A DNA stretch of 64,000 bases, from positions 24,877,047 through 24,941,046 of the forward strand of contig OX463781.1 in NCBI GenBank assembly GCA_949825025.1, in the 5' to 3' direction. Position 1 is the stretch's first letter. Every line of letters starts with the position of its first letter. Source of the stretch: Siphlonurus alternatus. Taxonomy: Eukaryota; Arthropoda; Insecta; Ephemeroptera; Siphlonuridae. Positions 12,667 to 25,320 of this stretch are shown here, piece by piece. Below the pieces are notes generated by a model. That model was not told the origin of the DNA, made no database searches, and worked only from the letters and a program-made list of their open reading frames with translations. Made by a program: the position numbers and the translations under genes.

Positions 12667-13980
12667 TTCTTTCTGTCTTCCTCTTTTTTTTTCTCTTCAT
12701 TGTTAAAATTTAGTTGCAGTAATTTTCTTCTTTACCTAGTTTAACTAGATATATATATATTTACTGTAATTACCAGATAGAAAATAAAATATGAATAATT
12801 AATGTTTCAATTTTTTGTTACAAATAATTAAATAGTATTTTGTTACCTGTTACAGTTTGTGATATGAACCTTTTTTTAGCGAGAAATAAGATTATTATAT
12901 ATATTGTAATTAAAATGTAAATTTAAGTATCAGGAACTTAACGTAGGAAAGCTAGAAGCAGAATACGTTATTATTTTACTCAGAATGATAATAATTCTGA
13001 TTGTGTTGGAATTTAAGGAAATGTTGGAATTATCGTATCAATAAAATTGAGTCTGTATTTTACGTACAAAAAGTTATAATAATTTTTCAAGTTTTGAGTT
13101 TTTTGTTATACTTCTAGCTTGTATTGTCTGTCCTGTATGTTATTTTTGTCGTATTGATTCACTCAAAACAAGGATTAAACTCATAATAATATTAATAACC
13201 AAGAAAGTTCATGAACACAGGAATACAAATTTCTCTGAATGGAGAATATTTTCTACGAACCTGCAATCACTGAAGATGCGCGATGAAGCATTAAAATTGT
13301 TTAATATATGTCAAAATTATTAACTTTTCACTGAAATTAAAATGAATTGAGGAATTTTATATGCTAGTATCAATAAATGTATATTATAATTGTTGAATAC
13401 TCGTCTAATAAATAAACCTGCATTATATAAATACCACGCATATATATAAAAAAAATGCACTAATAGCTTGATAAAAATTGTTAACGTTTAGAGCATAGTA
13501 TTTATAATTAAAATTATATATGTATCATAATTCTGACAAACTAAAAATAACACACTAATTTTAATAACTGATGAACGACGTACAAAAATTGCTGCATCAA
13601 TGAGCATATACAACGGATCTTCGTTAAATTGCATTGAAGAGATAAAATACGCATCAGTGCAATAGGAGTGCGACGTTTACTGATGACAAATTAATTTCAT
13701 CGTATCTTCATGTTGACGACATGGTCAATCTGATGCAACGAGGTAAATAATTATGTGAGTGACATGAGTTTGTGTTTGTTTCAGGTTGCATTTTACCCAT
13801 GCATACTTTTTTGCTGTCTTTGTGAATAAGCTAGCTTAACAAAATTACACTCAAGTTTTATAAGTTTTCAATATCATGTTACGGATTCCAACTCTAGTAT
13901 ATTTACATTTTTTTTTTCACTTCAGATTTGACTTGAGAAAAGCATTTTGTGCATGTTTTTTCCCCTAAAATATTTTTAAT

Positions 13981-13984
<4 letters not shown>

Positions 13985-14025
<41 letters not shown>
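13985..14025 (+). repeat. Poly-T tract, 41 nt
   Basis: Uninterrupted T run inside intron 1, followed by CTCC and a second T run. No SINE body was recognised next to it. Confidence 0.9.
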
Positions 14026-15996
14026 CTCCTTTTTTTTTATCAGTTTGTTGTACGAGGTGCATTCTTTAAAAGTAAAATAAAGAATTGAAATCGTTGATTG
14101 ATAATATACCTGCATGAAAAATACATTTTAAAAAATTCACTATTGACAATAAATTAAATCATTATCCGAGGGTAAAGAGGAATAAAGATCAGTAAATATT
14201 CAGCATAGCTATTGGAATTTTTTAAAGTCATTATAGTTTAAAGCAAGAGAAGATACTTCAGTTCTCTCTACCCTCACAAAACTTTATTGTACTAAAATAA
14301 AATAAAAGGAAGCACAAGATTATTTGCATCGTTTCAAAAATAGAACAAAGGCGTAACTTCTTCTTGTAAGAAGAAGTGATTTACACTCGTGCGATACCGC
14401 CGCATTTCAGGGTTCAACGCTTATTTTTTTCAAAATAAACAATGCATGATATAATATAAATCAAGAAAGATCTGCGTATAAATAGAGTGAAATCACATTT
14501 AAAAAAACATAATATACTGTAAGATTCGTCGCTTAGGGTTTAGTTCAAGTAGTTTTTGGTACTTCTGCAGTGTACTGTACATGTTACAGTGCACAATTAT
14601 ATCAGTTCACTTATTATATTTTCTAATTAGTAATTATATATCATTGTTATAATAAGTTATAGCAATTTATAACACAGCTCTTGTATACAAAATTATTTTA
14701 ATAGGGAACGTCTATGGTTTTCAATTTTGTACTACATTGTTAAAATCAAAATATAGTTTTAATTTGTTTTAACAAAAAGATAAATGTAAACAAATAATAA
14801 TAAATATAATGTATTAAATACAGTATATTGTAGTAATACCAGGTAGGTGTGTATTCAGATTTTTTTTTATCTACTTCGTTTTCTTTATTGTACTTAAACT
14901 GTAAATATGATTAGAGAAACTTAAATATACTGTAAATGAAATTATATACATTATCTAACTAACAAAACTGAGCATGTTGACTAAAAGTAATGAGTGGATT
15001 TTAAAGAATTCAGCAAGTAAGTGTGCACCTCCACGACTATTTGATATATTTAAAAATTTAAATATGTAAAAATATTTCCAGATTTATTTAATTTTATCCA
15101 AAGTTTTGTCACACTAAACATTTAACTCTTTCATAAAATGCAAAAACACGCAACATTTGAAGAAATTATGAAGATCAATCACGAAAAGTCACAAATGTTT
15201 GTAGAGTATTTTCAAGTTTCAACTTATATTTCAGACCACAATTAGTGTCACGTTTGAAATTAGTACGAAAACTATGTTTAGAATTTCCCCTCACATGAGA
15301 CTCCACTCAAGTTTATGTTTAAAAACTGGAGTTTCAAAGTAATAATAAAAGCGGTGATTAGTCGTTAGTCATGCGTTTATTATTGGAAAAAGCAAATTTA
15401 ACTTTAAATAAGTACAGAAATGTTTGTTATATAAAGAACTGAATAATCAATGGTAGCTCATTTGTTTTGTAATTATAACCTGAAAAGGTCCCACAGTGCA
15501 AACGGATTCATAAAAGCCATTCACAAGTCATTATCAATGGAGATAAGAAATTGACCTTTACTTGCTGTAGCATATATAAGCCTGTTTGCCCGAAAGTACA
15601 TTTTTTTGTTTTGTTTATATTATTTTGTTATGGTCTATGCCTGTTAATTATATAGTACACAGTTGTGTTTAATAAAAGATTTCTAACACTTTCAAGCAAA
15701 GAAAAAAATCGAAATCACTAAAATGTAAAATAGCATATATTGAAACTATTCATTTTAAAAAATCAAGCTTTCCAAGTCTTATTAATTAAAAAAAAAAAAA
15801 TAACAATACTGCAGTGGGGCAGGGTTTAATTGTTTTATGTTTAATTTGAAATTTACTAGTAGGTACGATTTCAGTTGAATCGTAAAGTTTTAAATGATTT
15901 TCGAATTTATTTCAGTTTGTGCCACAAATGCCACAATAAATAACAATTTCTCTTCTTTTATACTCCTATATCACGATGCCATAATTGTGTCCACAG

Positions 15997-16106
15997 AACC
16001 TGTACGTGGTGAAGAGGGACTATGTGTCCGAGGAGCCAGGTGGTCTCTCTCTGCAGGCCGGAGAAATCGTCGAGGTGCTGGACATGAACCCAGAACCGGG
16101 ATCAAA
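15997..16106 (+). CDS. unc-89: unc-89 exon 2: SH3 domain, N-terminal half
   Basis: Acceptor CCACAG|AACCTG, donor AAA|GTAAGT; starts in phase 0, ends in phase 2. It encodes the SH3 RT-loop half: Y-V-V-K-R-D-Y in place of ALYDY, then LSLQAGEIVEVLDM, the typical 'L-x-L-x-x-G-x-x-V-E-V-L' strand pattern of UNC-89/obscurin SH3 domains. The domain is completed by the exon at 31984, with the exon at 25162 either inserted or skipped between them. SH3 domains bind proline-rich partners; the partner here is unknown. Confidence 0.9.
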
Positions 16107-16731
16107 GTAAGTACAAATCTATCAATGGTCATTGCTTTTGTGCTTTTAGGACTTCAGGGCCTTATATCCTTTTTAGTATATCACATATATCAGTGCCAAA
16201 CTATACAGTTTGTAAGTCCCATACAAGCAAGTTTACTACTTTTATCATATCATTCAAATAACACGAATTTGCAACACAAAACACAAAGTTCAAATATGAT
16301 TTGTTAGTGTTGGTCTTTAATATACAATATGCAATAATAGAGTACAGGATATATATGTTTTGTATTATTATATTAAAGTCTCTACACCTTAAAGTACACC
16401 AAATCTCATGCATACATGCAACACAGTATACGTTTATTGCGATACATTGTTATAATATACATGCCGACACGTACTGTACAAATGACATAAATTACGTTTG
16501 CAATAACGTTAGTTTACCAACAAAAGTACAACTTCTGTACTTCGGACCACTCAACTCAACTCTATTATTATTACATAAGTGCATGAATAAATGACATGTT
16601 GTCGTAACATAATGCAATGGAAATTTGATCATAAAATTTGATTTGAATAGAATTTGAATTTTTTTTTTTTTTTTTTTCATTATTATTATTATTTTTCCAA
16701 TATTATACAATAATGTCCAGCCAAGATTATA

Positions 16732-17900
16732 CAGGGTGATCATAAAGTTCTTGAAAATTGTAGCCGCAAATAGCTAATACATTCAATCTGAATGTACACT
16801 TTCTATACATTAAATTGAAGCCCTCTGGATTCAACATTTTCAAAACTTGATCCAAATTTTTTTTTTTCAAAATGGTTTTCTCACAATTAAGTTGAAACAT
16901 GTTAAAAATTGCGTTTTTTCACCTCTTTTTCTTGATGTTTTGGACTGCAGCACCTAAAATTTAATGCATCAAAACTCCTGCACGTTGTATTTTTTTCATC
17001 CGCGCGCGCATTACCTTAAGGTTTCTCCACATTGACCCCACTCGTACCTCAAAACACATGTAACCGCACTTAAAGCTCTCCGCCAAAGATTACGTGGCCT
17101 CGCAAGATTCGCAAGCGCAGTGGACTGAAAAGCGCGCTCTTGAGTTGCACGGTGTTCTTCTCCATGAAATGTCTTCAACACGTTGTTCTCCAAAGAAGAA
17201 TACGAGTGTAGTGAGGTCAGGGGACCTCGGGGCCCACATTGTGGGACCGTCGCATTGAGGAAGTTACCGGCCGGGAAGACCTCGCACAGACGATGCGCTC
17301 TGTCACGAAACGACGTGCGCTCTTGTCTGTACGGAGTCTTACTCGGACACTTGAACAGACGTTATGACGGTCTCACAACTTGGGCCCTAAGGTCCCCTGG
17401 TCTCATTACACTCAAATTCTTCTTTTGAGTTACATAAGAACACGGTATTCAAGACACTGCAGCTCAAGCAGCCCATCAGAAGCGTCTTTCAATCCACCAC
17501 ACTTGTCATGCGAATCTTGCGATTTCACGCAACCTTTGGCGGGAACTAGAGGTGCGGTTACGTGTGTTGAATTGTTTCGTGTTACGAATAGGTAATGAGG
17601 CATATAATGTGGACAAACCTTAAGGTAAAAAAATTCAACAAGCAAGAGTTTTGATGCATTAAATTTTAGGTGCTGCAGTCCAAAACATCAAGAAAAAGAG
17701 GTGAAAAAACGCAATTTTCATCTTGTTTCAACTTGTGAGAAAACCACTTTGTAATAAAAAAAAAAAGTGAATCATCAAGTTTTGAAAATTTTGAATCCAG
17801 GGCTTCAGTTTGATGTATAGAAAGTGTACATTCAGATTGATTTTATTAGTTTTATTTGCGGCTATAATTTTCATGAACTTTATGATCATTGATCACCCTG
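16732..17900. mobile_element. Inverted-dimer Tc1/mariner-like element
   Basis: The element starts CAGGGTGATCATAAAGTTC and ends with the near-exact reverse complement, flanked by TA on both sides (16730-16731, 17901-17902). Arms of more than 250 nt pair closely, and the interior is also inverted. On the minus strand (about 17020-17215) and on the plus strand (about 17370-17600) there are two decayed reading frames resembling the C-terminal end of a Tc1/mariner-type transposase, with R-G-P/S-P-x-L-T-x-L and N-L-W-R-[RE] motifs. It therefore looks like two transposon 3' ends joined head to head. Both copies carry stops or losses and are inactive. Confidence 0.75.
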
Positions 17901-18266
17901 TATTACATAATCTTAATGGCCGGTTCATAATATACATTTTTTTTTCCCAGCTCAAACAGTGAATTTTTGTTTCAATACATACTTATATTTTAATTTTTCA
18001 AAACATAATTAACATTATAATTATGTTAACAAAACTTTAACATCAATCTTCTTTAAAAAAATTTAGAATTTACTTTAATTATTGCAATCATAAACTGAAA
18101 TATTTCAATAATTATTATAAGAAAATAACTTTATTTATTCAAATAACTTTTCTGATTTTCTGATATTGTTTTTACCCGTGTCTCTTCTTTCCCTCTCTTA
18201 TTGAATCAATCAAATGTAGTACCAGATAAATGAAATTATTTTAAATTATATTTAAAACATGACAAT

Positions 18267-18445
18267 GGGCATTCACAAAGTCTTAAAGCCACATTTAGGG
18301 CTCGACGAGCCCTAAATGTGGCTTTAAGACTTTGTGAATGCCCGGCGGCTCGATAATACCAGAAATTTTGGGTCTAAAAAGCATGCCAAAAATCGGGCTT
18401 TAAATTATCGAGCCCTAAATGTGGTCTTAGGGCTTTGTGAATGCC
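18267..18445. mobile_element. Foldback MITE containing a perfect 77-bp palindrome
   Basis: 18267-18343 is a perfect palindrome: two 38-nt arms beginning GGGCATTCACAAAG around a single central A at 18305. A second, less perfect copy of the inner sequence follows and ends CTTTGTGAATGCC at 18445. It belongs to the same family as the element at 22833-22997. It is non-coding. Confidence 0.8.
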
Positions 18446-21400
18446 ACTTGATAATTTCCTCTTTTTTAAATTGCCATTGAAATAAAATAGGGGATGTAAT
18501 TCAATTAGAATTACTGCTTTGAATTTTACTATAAACGATGCGTTTTCACTCGCGACTCGCAATTTTGCTTGCATTTTTTTTTTAGTAAAATTGCAATACG
18601 TTTATAATAAATTAAATTAAAGCCCTTTTTCAAACAAGTAAAATCTTAAACGAAAATGTTAAATAAATTCGCATATAACTGTGGTTCTTCTTAAATTCAT
18701 TAGGATATATTTTTATGCATTTTTTTATAGCTTGAAATAGAGTTTGCCCGAGATTTTTCATCTTCTGCAATGCATGATACATGCTTTACATTATTAATTT
18801 TACAAATTTATCGAACTGTTTTTTTATATATACGCAATTTTTACATCAAAACTTCTAACATTACCGAGCAAACCTTAATTGCATTAGAGGAGGCGCTCTT
18901 TAGAGAATAGTTATTAACGTTCTCATTAAAGCGTCTGACTGTCCGGAGATAAAAGATGATCTAATCAAACACATTTCAAGCGTGAGGAGAAACTTTTGGT
19001 CCCATATTGTTGAACAACTTGGCATTTACAGACACTAAAAATGTTTTATAACTTGTTAGCGAAAAAATAGCAACAAATTTAATATGTTGCTTTAAGTGAT
19101 GATAAATTTTCACATTATAATTTGTTGAAATTTCAAAGGAAACAAAAAATAATCAACATTTTTTTCCATTTGCAATAATAACGACTGCAATGTTACTTTT
19201 ACTTTGTTCCACTGTTTTTTTGAACATACAGAAATAAATATTAAAATATTCACAAGTTTTTAGATGTAAAAAGATTTTGTTATGTTATGTTCTCAAAATT
19301 AAAATGGTGTTTCTTATTCTAAGATGGAGAATATCGACATTTCTGCAGAAATATAAAAATATCAATCAGTATAATAATATAACTATCTATAGCAAAACCG
19401 GCTAAGTGACGAAATTTTCGATGTCATGCGTGTTTTTTTTTTTTTTTTTGCAAAGTGCTGTACTTTCTATTGAAAACTATGACATCCTAGAAGAATTTTA
19501 TCAACTGAATAATGTAACAAAACTATGTTTTGTAATGTTTAAGGGCAAAAATATCGAGATTTTTAGTTTCATTATCTCATAGATGAGTCTTGCAAAACCG
19601 GACAAGTGGCTGAAATCCCCCCGACAACCTTCTGGCAAAAGCGGTCAACTGGCTTTTTCCGAGACATGCTTAATACGTTAATTCCAATTTTTTTCATTAT
19701 GTTACTATCATTTGGATTCTTACTTCAGGAATACTACAAAAAAATCGTAAAAATCAGTTAAAAAGTAAATATTTTAATCCAATTTTAACACACAAAATGT
19801 TATAAATTTCCTCTCCTGTAAAATTAAGAAAAAGTCACTTGCTTGGTTTTGCCAGATGACTACCGCAATACATACCTAGTTAAATTTGTCTATTTTTGGT
19901 AAATAGCGTTTTATTAGCTCTGATTAAATTAGTACAGTATTCATAACTACGTTGATGAAATTTATTTTTATAACTAATTTTTAAATCAAGACAGGTTATT
20001 TTTATATTATACAAATTTATAAGACGTTTGGAGTGAAAAGGCAGGAAAGTGTAAATTTTAAATTAATTAGTTAGACAAAAAGCTATTATATAACAAGCTC
20101 GTGACTTTGCTCGTGATGTTGAGTTAGTCTTCGAAGCAGTATAGAGCAGCTGTATGCTAGCTGTTATAGGGTGTCCACTATAGGGCAGCGGTCGCGGAGA
20201 ATGTGGGCGGCGTCCGCGGCTGTTTAGCCACAGACGTGCCCACCCCTCATCGCCACCACCGCTCCCTGCAGCAAGGACGAGCTTATTTTAGTAGCAGGCA
20301 GGACTAAAGACCGCATACATAACACTGGGTCTGATACCACACGAACAACTGCTAAGCACGTGGTGACAATTTATATCAGCGTAATGAAATTATGTATGCT
20401 GCATGGGACTTCTAAATATTTAGAAGGATAATAAAGTTTTTTAATTTAAATTATGTTTATTATTTTAAATATTTGTTTATATGTTTTTGCGTAATTATTG
20501 GAAAGGCTGGTCTAATGATTAATTATTTGAAAAAAATACAAACTACATTGTGATGATCCATAAATAAATTAAATAAAATAAATATGCATATAGTGTTATT
20601 TTTTAACAGATTCCGTAGCAAAAATTGTATAAAAGGGTATTTTAAAATGTTTATTTTAATACAATAAAAAATTAAAATTCGTATATAATCGTTATTTATT
20701 CAAGATAAAAGATTTATTAGAACATGTAACCACATCTGACTATTTCTATTGTAAGATGCAATTTAAATTCATTAAATTACTGTGAGCTCCTCAGCGTTGC
20801 GGCACGGAATTCGTGATCAAGTACTGCTAGTGTCCACGGCTGCTTAGTGGCGAGAGCACGAGCTGTTTATATCTTTACACGCGCGAGCACGAGAGTCGAA
20901 CGATCGTCGTCCATAATCCCGGCCCTCTCGTGTCCCGCCGAGGTTACTACACTTACAGCCTCATTGTATCTCTGGCACTCAAATCAACCTTTAATGTTTT
21001 ATTAGATTTACAACAGGGCATTCACTTGCCATTAAATAAAGGCGTACAATCTTTCTCAAGGAATTATGTTGAAAGTAGGTGGACATGAAGTCAATAAATA
21101 ATTTATATTCATTAGTAACTACTCATTAATTAAATGGAATGTTTACTTCTTATAATGTTAATTACTAAATGCTATAATGATTATAATTGGAAAAAAATTT
21201 TGATGATTGATATTATGTATTATAGTGATGAAAGATTGTTATATTTTAATACAGCACTTGAAGAGTGATGTTTCTAAAGCGTTTAAACTAGTTTAAAGTA
21301 AACAAAATAGAGTGCACTTTAAAAAATTTAGTATATTTCACCATAAGTTTAGTTTAGGAATAATATTGGGTCGCTCGCTTTTGTTTATTTGGTGGAGAGT

Positions 21401-22832
21401 GTGAATGAGAAATGTGTACTACATTTTTTTAAACCAATCATCAACAAACGTGTGTAATAAAAATAATAACATTACATAAAGGAAAGAGAAACACATGACA
21501 GAACATAAAACATGGGTAGGTGTCAGAAAGATTAGTAGAGCAGTAAATTATTTTCAGTCAAGAACGTTTTATATTTGTGGACTTAGACTTATCACTCATT
21601 ATACGAGACTTTTTTCTTAATAATGTTATTTTTATTGAAATTTCAAATCTGCATTTATTTGAAGATCCAGCACTTTCATTAAATCAGCAGAAGTAACGTT
21701 CGCAGTCCACAATAAAAGCAAACATAAGCAATAACATTACATTTTACATTTAAAAATAATCCTTTTTAGTTTCATACAGTTCAAAGGAGAATCATATTGT
21801 CGAAATTTGTGGATTCTGCTTTAAATATTTTCTTCACTTGATAAATTTTCAATTTGCTGCATGATGTTTAGATGAAAACGAAAAAGCAAAATATTTCAGT
21901 TACTGTTAAATAATAATGCAACAATCATCAATCGCTTCTTTACGTTTTTTTAAAAAATAGCGTTAGTTGTATATGTTCTGTCGCGCTTTTGTCTTTTCAT
22001 TTCTTGGCTGTAATTGCGTATTCCCTCTGTAGTACTCAGATAATAAACAGGCTATTCAATAACATTCATTGCATGAAAATTATTTTTAACATCCTTGTAA
22101 TTAATTGTTTAATTATTGTTAAGCTTGTGACATTAGAAGGAAATATTTAAAAAAAATTAATTGAATCAATTGGCAATAACAATCCAATCATATGTTGTGA
22201 CAAATGTTGGCTCTCAACTTGGTTCTACGTAGGTAACATCCCCATCTATATTTAACACGTGGCAATCTGATTGCACTCATCTCCTAACCCAAGGATACAC
22301 GCAAATAGAACCACGAGATGATTGATGATTATTTTTTATACTTACACCGTCACGACTCATTTTACAAACATTAACTTTCATTACTAGCTGGCTGGATGTG
22401 GGACGTAAAACTACGTACATTATAACATAGTATATCACAGTACAAGTGTGGATTTATGATCACCTTATAGGAGATGTGTTAATATAAGTTATTAGCTTTT
22501 AAACATATGGCCTTCACATAAAAATGTTAAAGGTAAAGTTGTTAAAGGTTTAATGTAGTGGTGATGTTTTTAGTGTTAAGCAGCAAAATAATTTCTACAT
22601 AATTATAAAGGAAAAAGAGATATGTATTATTTGCATTTCAGCAAGAGAAAGAGAGGGAGAGAGAGAAATAATGTAGGGCGAAATATCACGTGGAGATTGG
22701 GACAGGTATGAATACCCTAATTTTGGACTAGATTGACTTTTTCGTTCTAAATTTTATAACTGTGGTGCTGTTATGTGTAAAAAATGAAATGTTGAAAATT
22801 ATATTAAAATATTATCATAAAAAGTATAAAAT

Positions 22833-22997
22833 GGGGGCATTCACAAAGCACTTTAACCCCAACTTTAGCTCCAAGTTTTATCCCTGGAACTAAACATGGT
22901 GCTAAACCAGGGGCTAACCATGTCTAGCTCCTAGTTTAGCACCATGTTTTGTACCAGGGATAAAAATTGGGGTTAAAGTGCTTTGTGAATGTCTCCC
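22833..22997. mobile_element. Foldback MITE, GGGCATTCACAAAG family
   Basis: 165-bp element with long inverted arms: GGGGGCATTCACAAAGCAC at the left, and CTTTGTGAATGTCTCCC at the right. The flanks are AAT on both sides (22830-22832 and 22998-23000), consistent with a 3-bp target duplication. It is non-coding; the superfamily was not assigned. Confidence 0.8.
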
Positions 22998-23204
22998 AAT
23001 ATATACTATTTAAAAATCTATGGAAAAAGGGGAAGGGATAAGAGCAGAACTCACAAACAGAACTGGCAACTGGCGTTCTATATTTAATATATATATATAT
23101 ATATATTCACTCATGCCAAGTGTCCCACTCTTATTAGCCTTAACTGTACTTTTAAGAAGTGAAATTTATATATGTATATTATATGCAGTAATATATTATA
23201 TTGA

Positions 23205-23475
23205 GTGATTTGGGTATGATTCAATCACGAAGTTTTCAAAAAAGATTTTCAATTTTCTTGCTAACACATCACATTTAGTGTCATTGAGTTAATCGGACGC
23301 TAACCTAAACCATCATTGGTTAGTGAAATAAATTTAATATAATAAGCGCGATTCACGAAGTAAATTATCCAGGCTTCTCACTAACCACGTTTAGTATCAT
23401 TGAATTAGGCTGTAGCTAAACGTGTTAGTGAGAAATCTGAATAACTTTTTGGCTTACTCTTTCGTAAATGGCTCC
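23205..23475. mobile_element. Degenerate MITE(s) with ATTCACGAAG termini
   Basis: The segment at about 23341-23475 starts GCGCGATTCACGAAG and ends near TTTCGTAAATGGCTCC, with inner CACTAACCACGTTTAG pairing with CTAAACGTGTTAGTG. The preceding 130 bp (TCAATCACGAAG onward) looks like a second decayed copy. It is related to the cleaner element at 29425-29577. Confidence 0.55.
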
Positions 23476-25161
23476 TTTTTTATTATTTTTTCAGTACTTA
23501 TATATTATAGGCAATATAGTTCATATTATATTATATTTTGTATATTCATTTTCATGTAAAATTAAACTTAAGTTTAATAATTATTTTAAGTTCAAATTAA
23601 TTTCTTAGTGCAACTACGAGACTTGCCAAGAAACTTAAATCATACTATTAAAGAAATAATAACTTTTAAAATTACGTTGTACTAACAAATACAATGAGTA
23701 AGGTATACAATATAGTAAAACACACATTAAAATTAAGTACTTAAACAATCGTGCAAAAAACAAACAGTTAAACAGATAAAATTTAAAAAGAAGATTGATT
23801 TAATGAAATAAAATTATCCACAGTATAAAGCGTATATAGTAAATTTTTTATGTGTTTACACAAAGCATTCGTGTTTATAGCTAAATGTAATATACATACA
23901 GCTATAGCAGATTTCAACTTGGATTATCATTATTTTATACGAAAGTAAGATTTATGTTATTCTGGTCAGTTTATTAAGTCATTTACACGTTTAAAAGTTT
24001 AGCAAAGTAAGCCTTGGATATGGCATGGTTTGTGACGTAACACATTAGTGTGCAAACAGAAAGAGGGGGGGGGGGTCTTCTTGTGATGTCTCCCTTTGAA
24101 GAAATAGACACGATGACATCCAAGAACTCTTCCCTGCTGTCCCGTATCTGATGATTGTTACACGTTTGATGTTGCTGGCACTCGTACTTATGCGTATATA
24201 TACATACGTTTATATTACACGCTTAGATTTACGTGTCACCACACTATAATGCTGTGTCCACTAATTTAATATACATGCTCAGTAGCTTTATGTTTTTTGG
24301 GAATTTATATAGGAGGTGATGGTTTAGAAGTTTTAACTGCAATGATAGTATTTTCCCACTTTGTTGCAAATCACTCTTGCAAACTATTTTTTTTTTGCTC
24401 TTATATACATGCAGGTAAAAACAGATATAATTTTTTTTAAATAATTAATTGTAAATGATTTTAAGTTTCACTACGAACACTTATTCATTAGTAAAATAAG
24501 TATAATATATGACAATTGAAAATAATGTAAGACTACTATATGCAAAATTGTTATTAAATACCAAACTTGAATTTAATAATAGAACTTTTAAAAATATAAA
24601 ATATTTATATTAAAATAATATAAAATAATTGTTTTGATTACATGTCCAAATTAGCATCGAATTCAACACTGATTTTTGTCCACTTAAAATTACAAATTTT
24701 GTTAAATTTTACTCTAATGTGATGAGAAAGCTTTGGAGCATTTCCAATATATAATATACAGTGTGTAAGTGTTGCTTATTATAAGATAAATTTTGCTCCA
24801 AAAGCTATGCATATATTCAGATTTATAAAAAATTAAAATAGCTGTTATATCAAACACCAAAAGTAAATAATCTATTTCATTTTTATAACAATCATGCAAC
24901 ACAAAGCTATTTTGTGTGTAAAAAGTCACATTATATCATGTCTGTTCGTAAACCCTGACCAGTGCATACTTTTTACACTCTGTATTTTATCGTGATGCAA
25001 TTTTATCCAAGTTCATGACCTTGACCTCGTAACCTTGATGCTTCCCATGAACAACGATGACTTTCAGGTGTTAGAGCTGGCACGTCACAATACAGGGTCC
25101 ACGATGTTACTGAGGGAGTACTGACCTACTATACTGACCTCTTTATGTTGGCGTTTCGCAG

Positions 25162-25320
25162 GAGGGCGCGCATGGACCCCGACTTTGAGGTGTCGGAGCT
25201 ACTGGACACATCAATGGCGCGTCACAAAATGGCAATCAGACCAAAGAGGCGACACACGGACTCTCGACACGTGGAAGCCAATGGGAACGACGAGACAACG
25301 AACGGCTCATCAGAAGCAAG
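25162..25320 (+). CDS. unc-89: unc-89 exon 3: candidate cassette exon inside the SH3 domain
   Basis: Acceptor TTTCGCAG|GAGGGC, donor GCAAG|GTAATC. It is 159 nt, phase 2 at both ends, so it can be included or skipped without changing frame. It encodes 53 residues (RARMDPDFEVSELLDTSMAR at the start, then basic and Asn/Ser-rich). UNC-89 and obscurin SH3 domains normally run directly from the 'E-V-L-D' strand through a short loop to 'W-[IL]-V'. Joining exon 2 straight to exon 4 restores exactly that (...GSK-WIVKQ). The exon therefore inserts into the n-Src loop. Coding character is good (GC-rich, open), but inclusion in mRNA is inferred. Confidence 0.75.

Larger units (their letters stand above)
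12523..15996 (+). other. Intron 1
   Basis: 3.5-kb AT-rich intron between the giant exon and the SH3 exon. It contains the CT microsatellite just after the donor and the poly-T tract at 13985-14025. I see no further exon or element. The acceptor is TTGTGTCCACAG|AAC. Confidence 0.7.
16107..25161 (+). other. Intron 2 (9 kb)
   Basis: AT-rich intron with at least four transposon insertions: the inverted-dimer element at 16732-17900, foldback MITEs at 18267-18445 and 22833-22997, and a degenerate relative near 23205-23475. GC-rich patches at about 20130-20330 and 20795-20960 are not explained by repeats and could be enhancers. Around 19392-19860 a degenerate motif like CAAAACCGG-x-AAGTG recurs about four times, once inverted. 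No further exon was recognised. Confidence 0.6.

Noticed and set aside
12482..12700. Arg/Glu repeat open frame on the minus strand
   Set aside because: Created by the CT microsatellite.
17011..17595. Open frames suggesting one or more small genes
   Set aside because: They are the decayed transposase ends of the inverted-dimer transposon.
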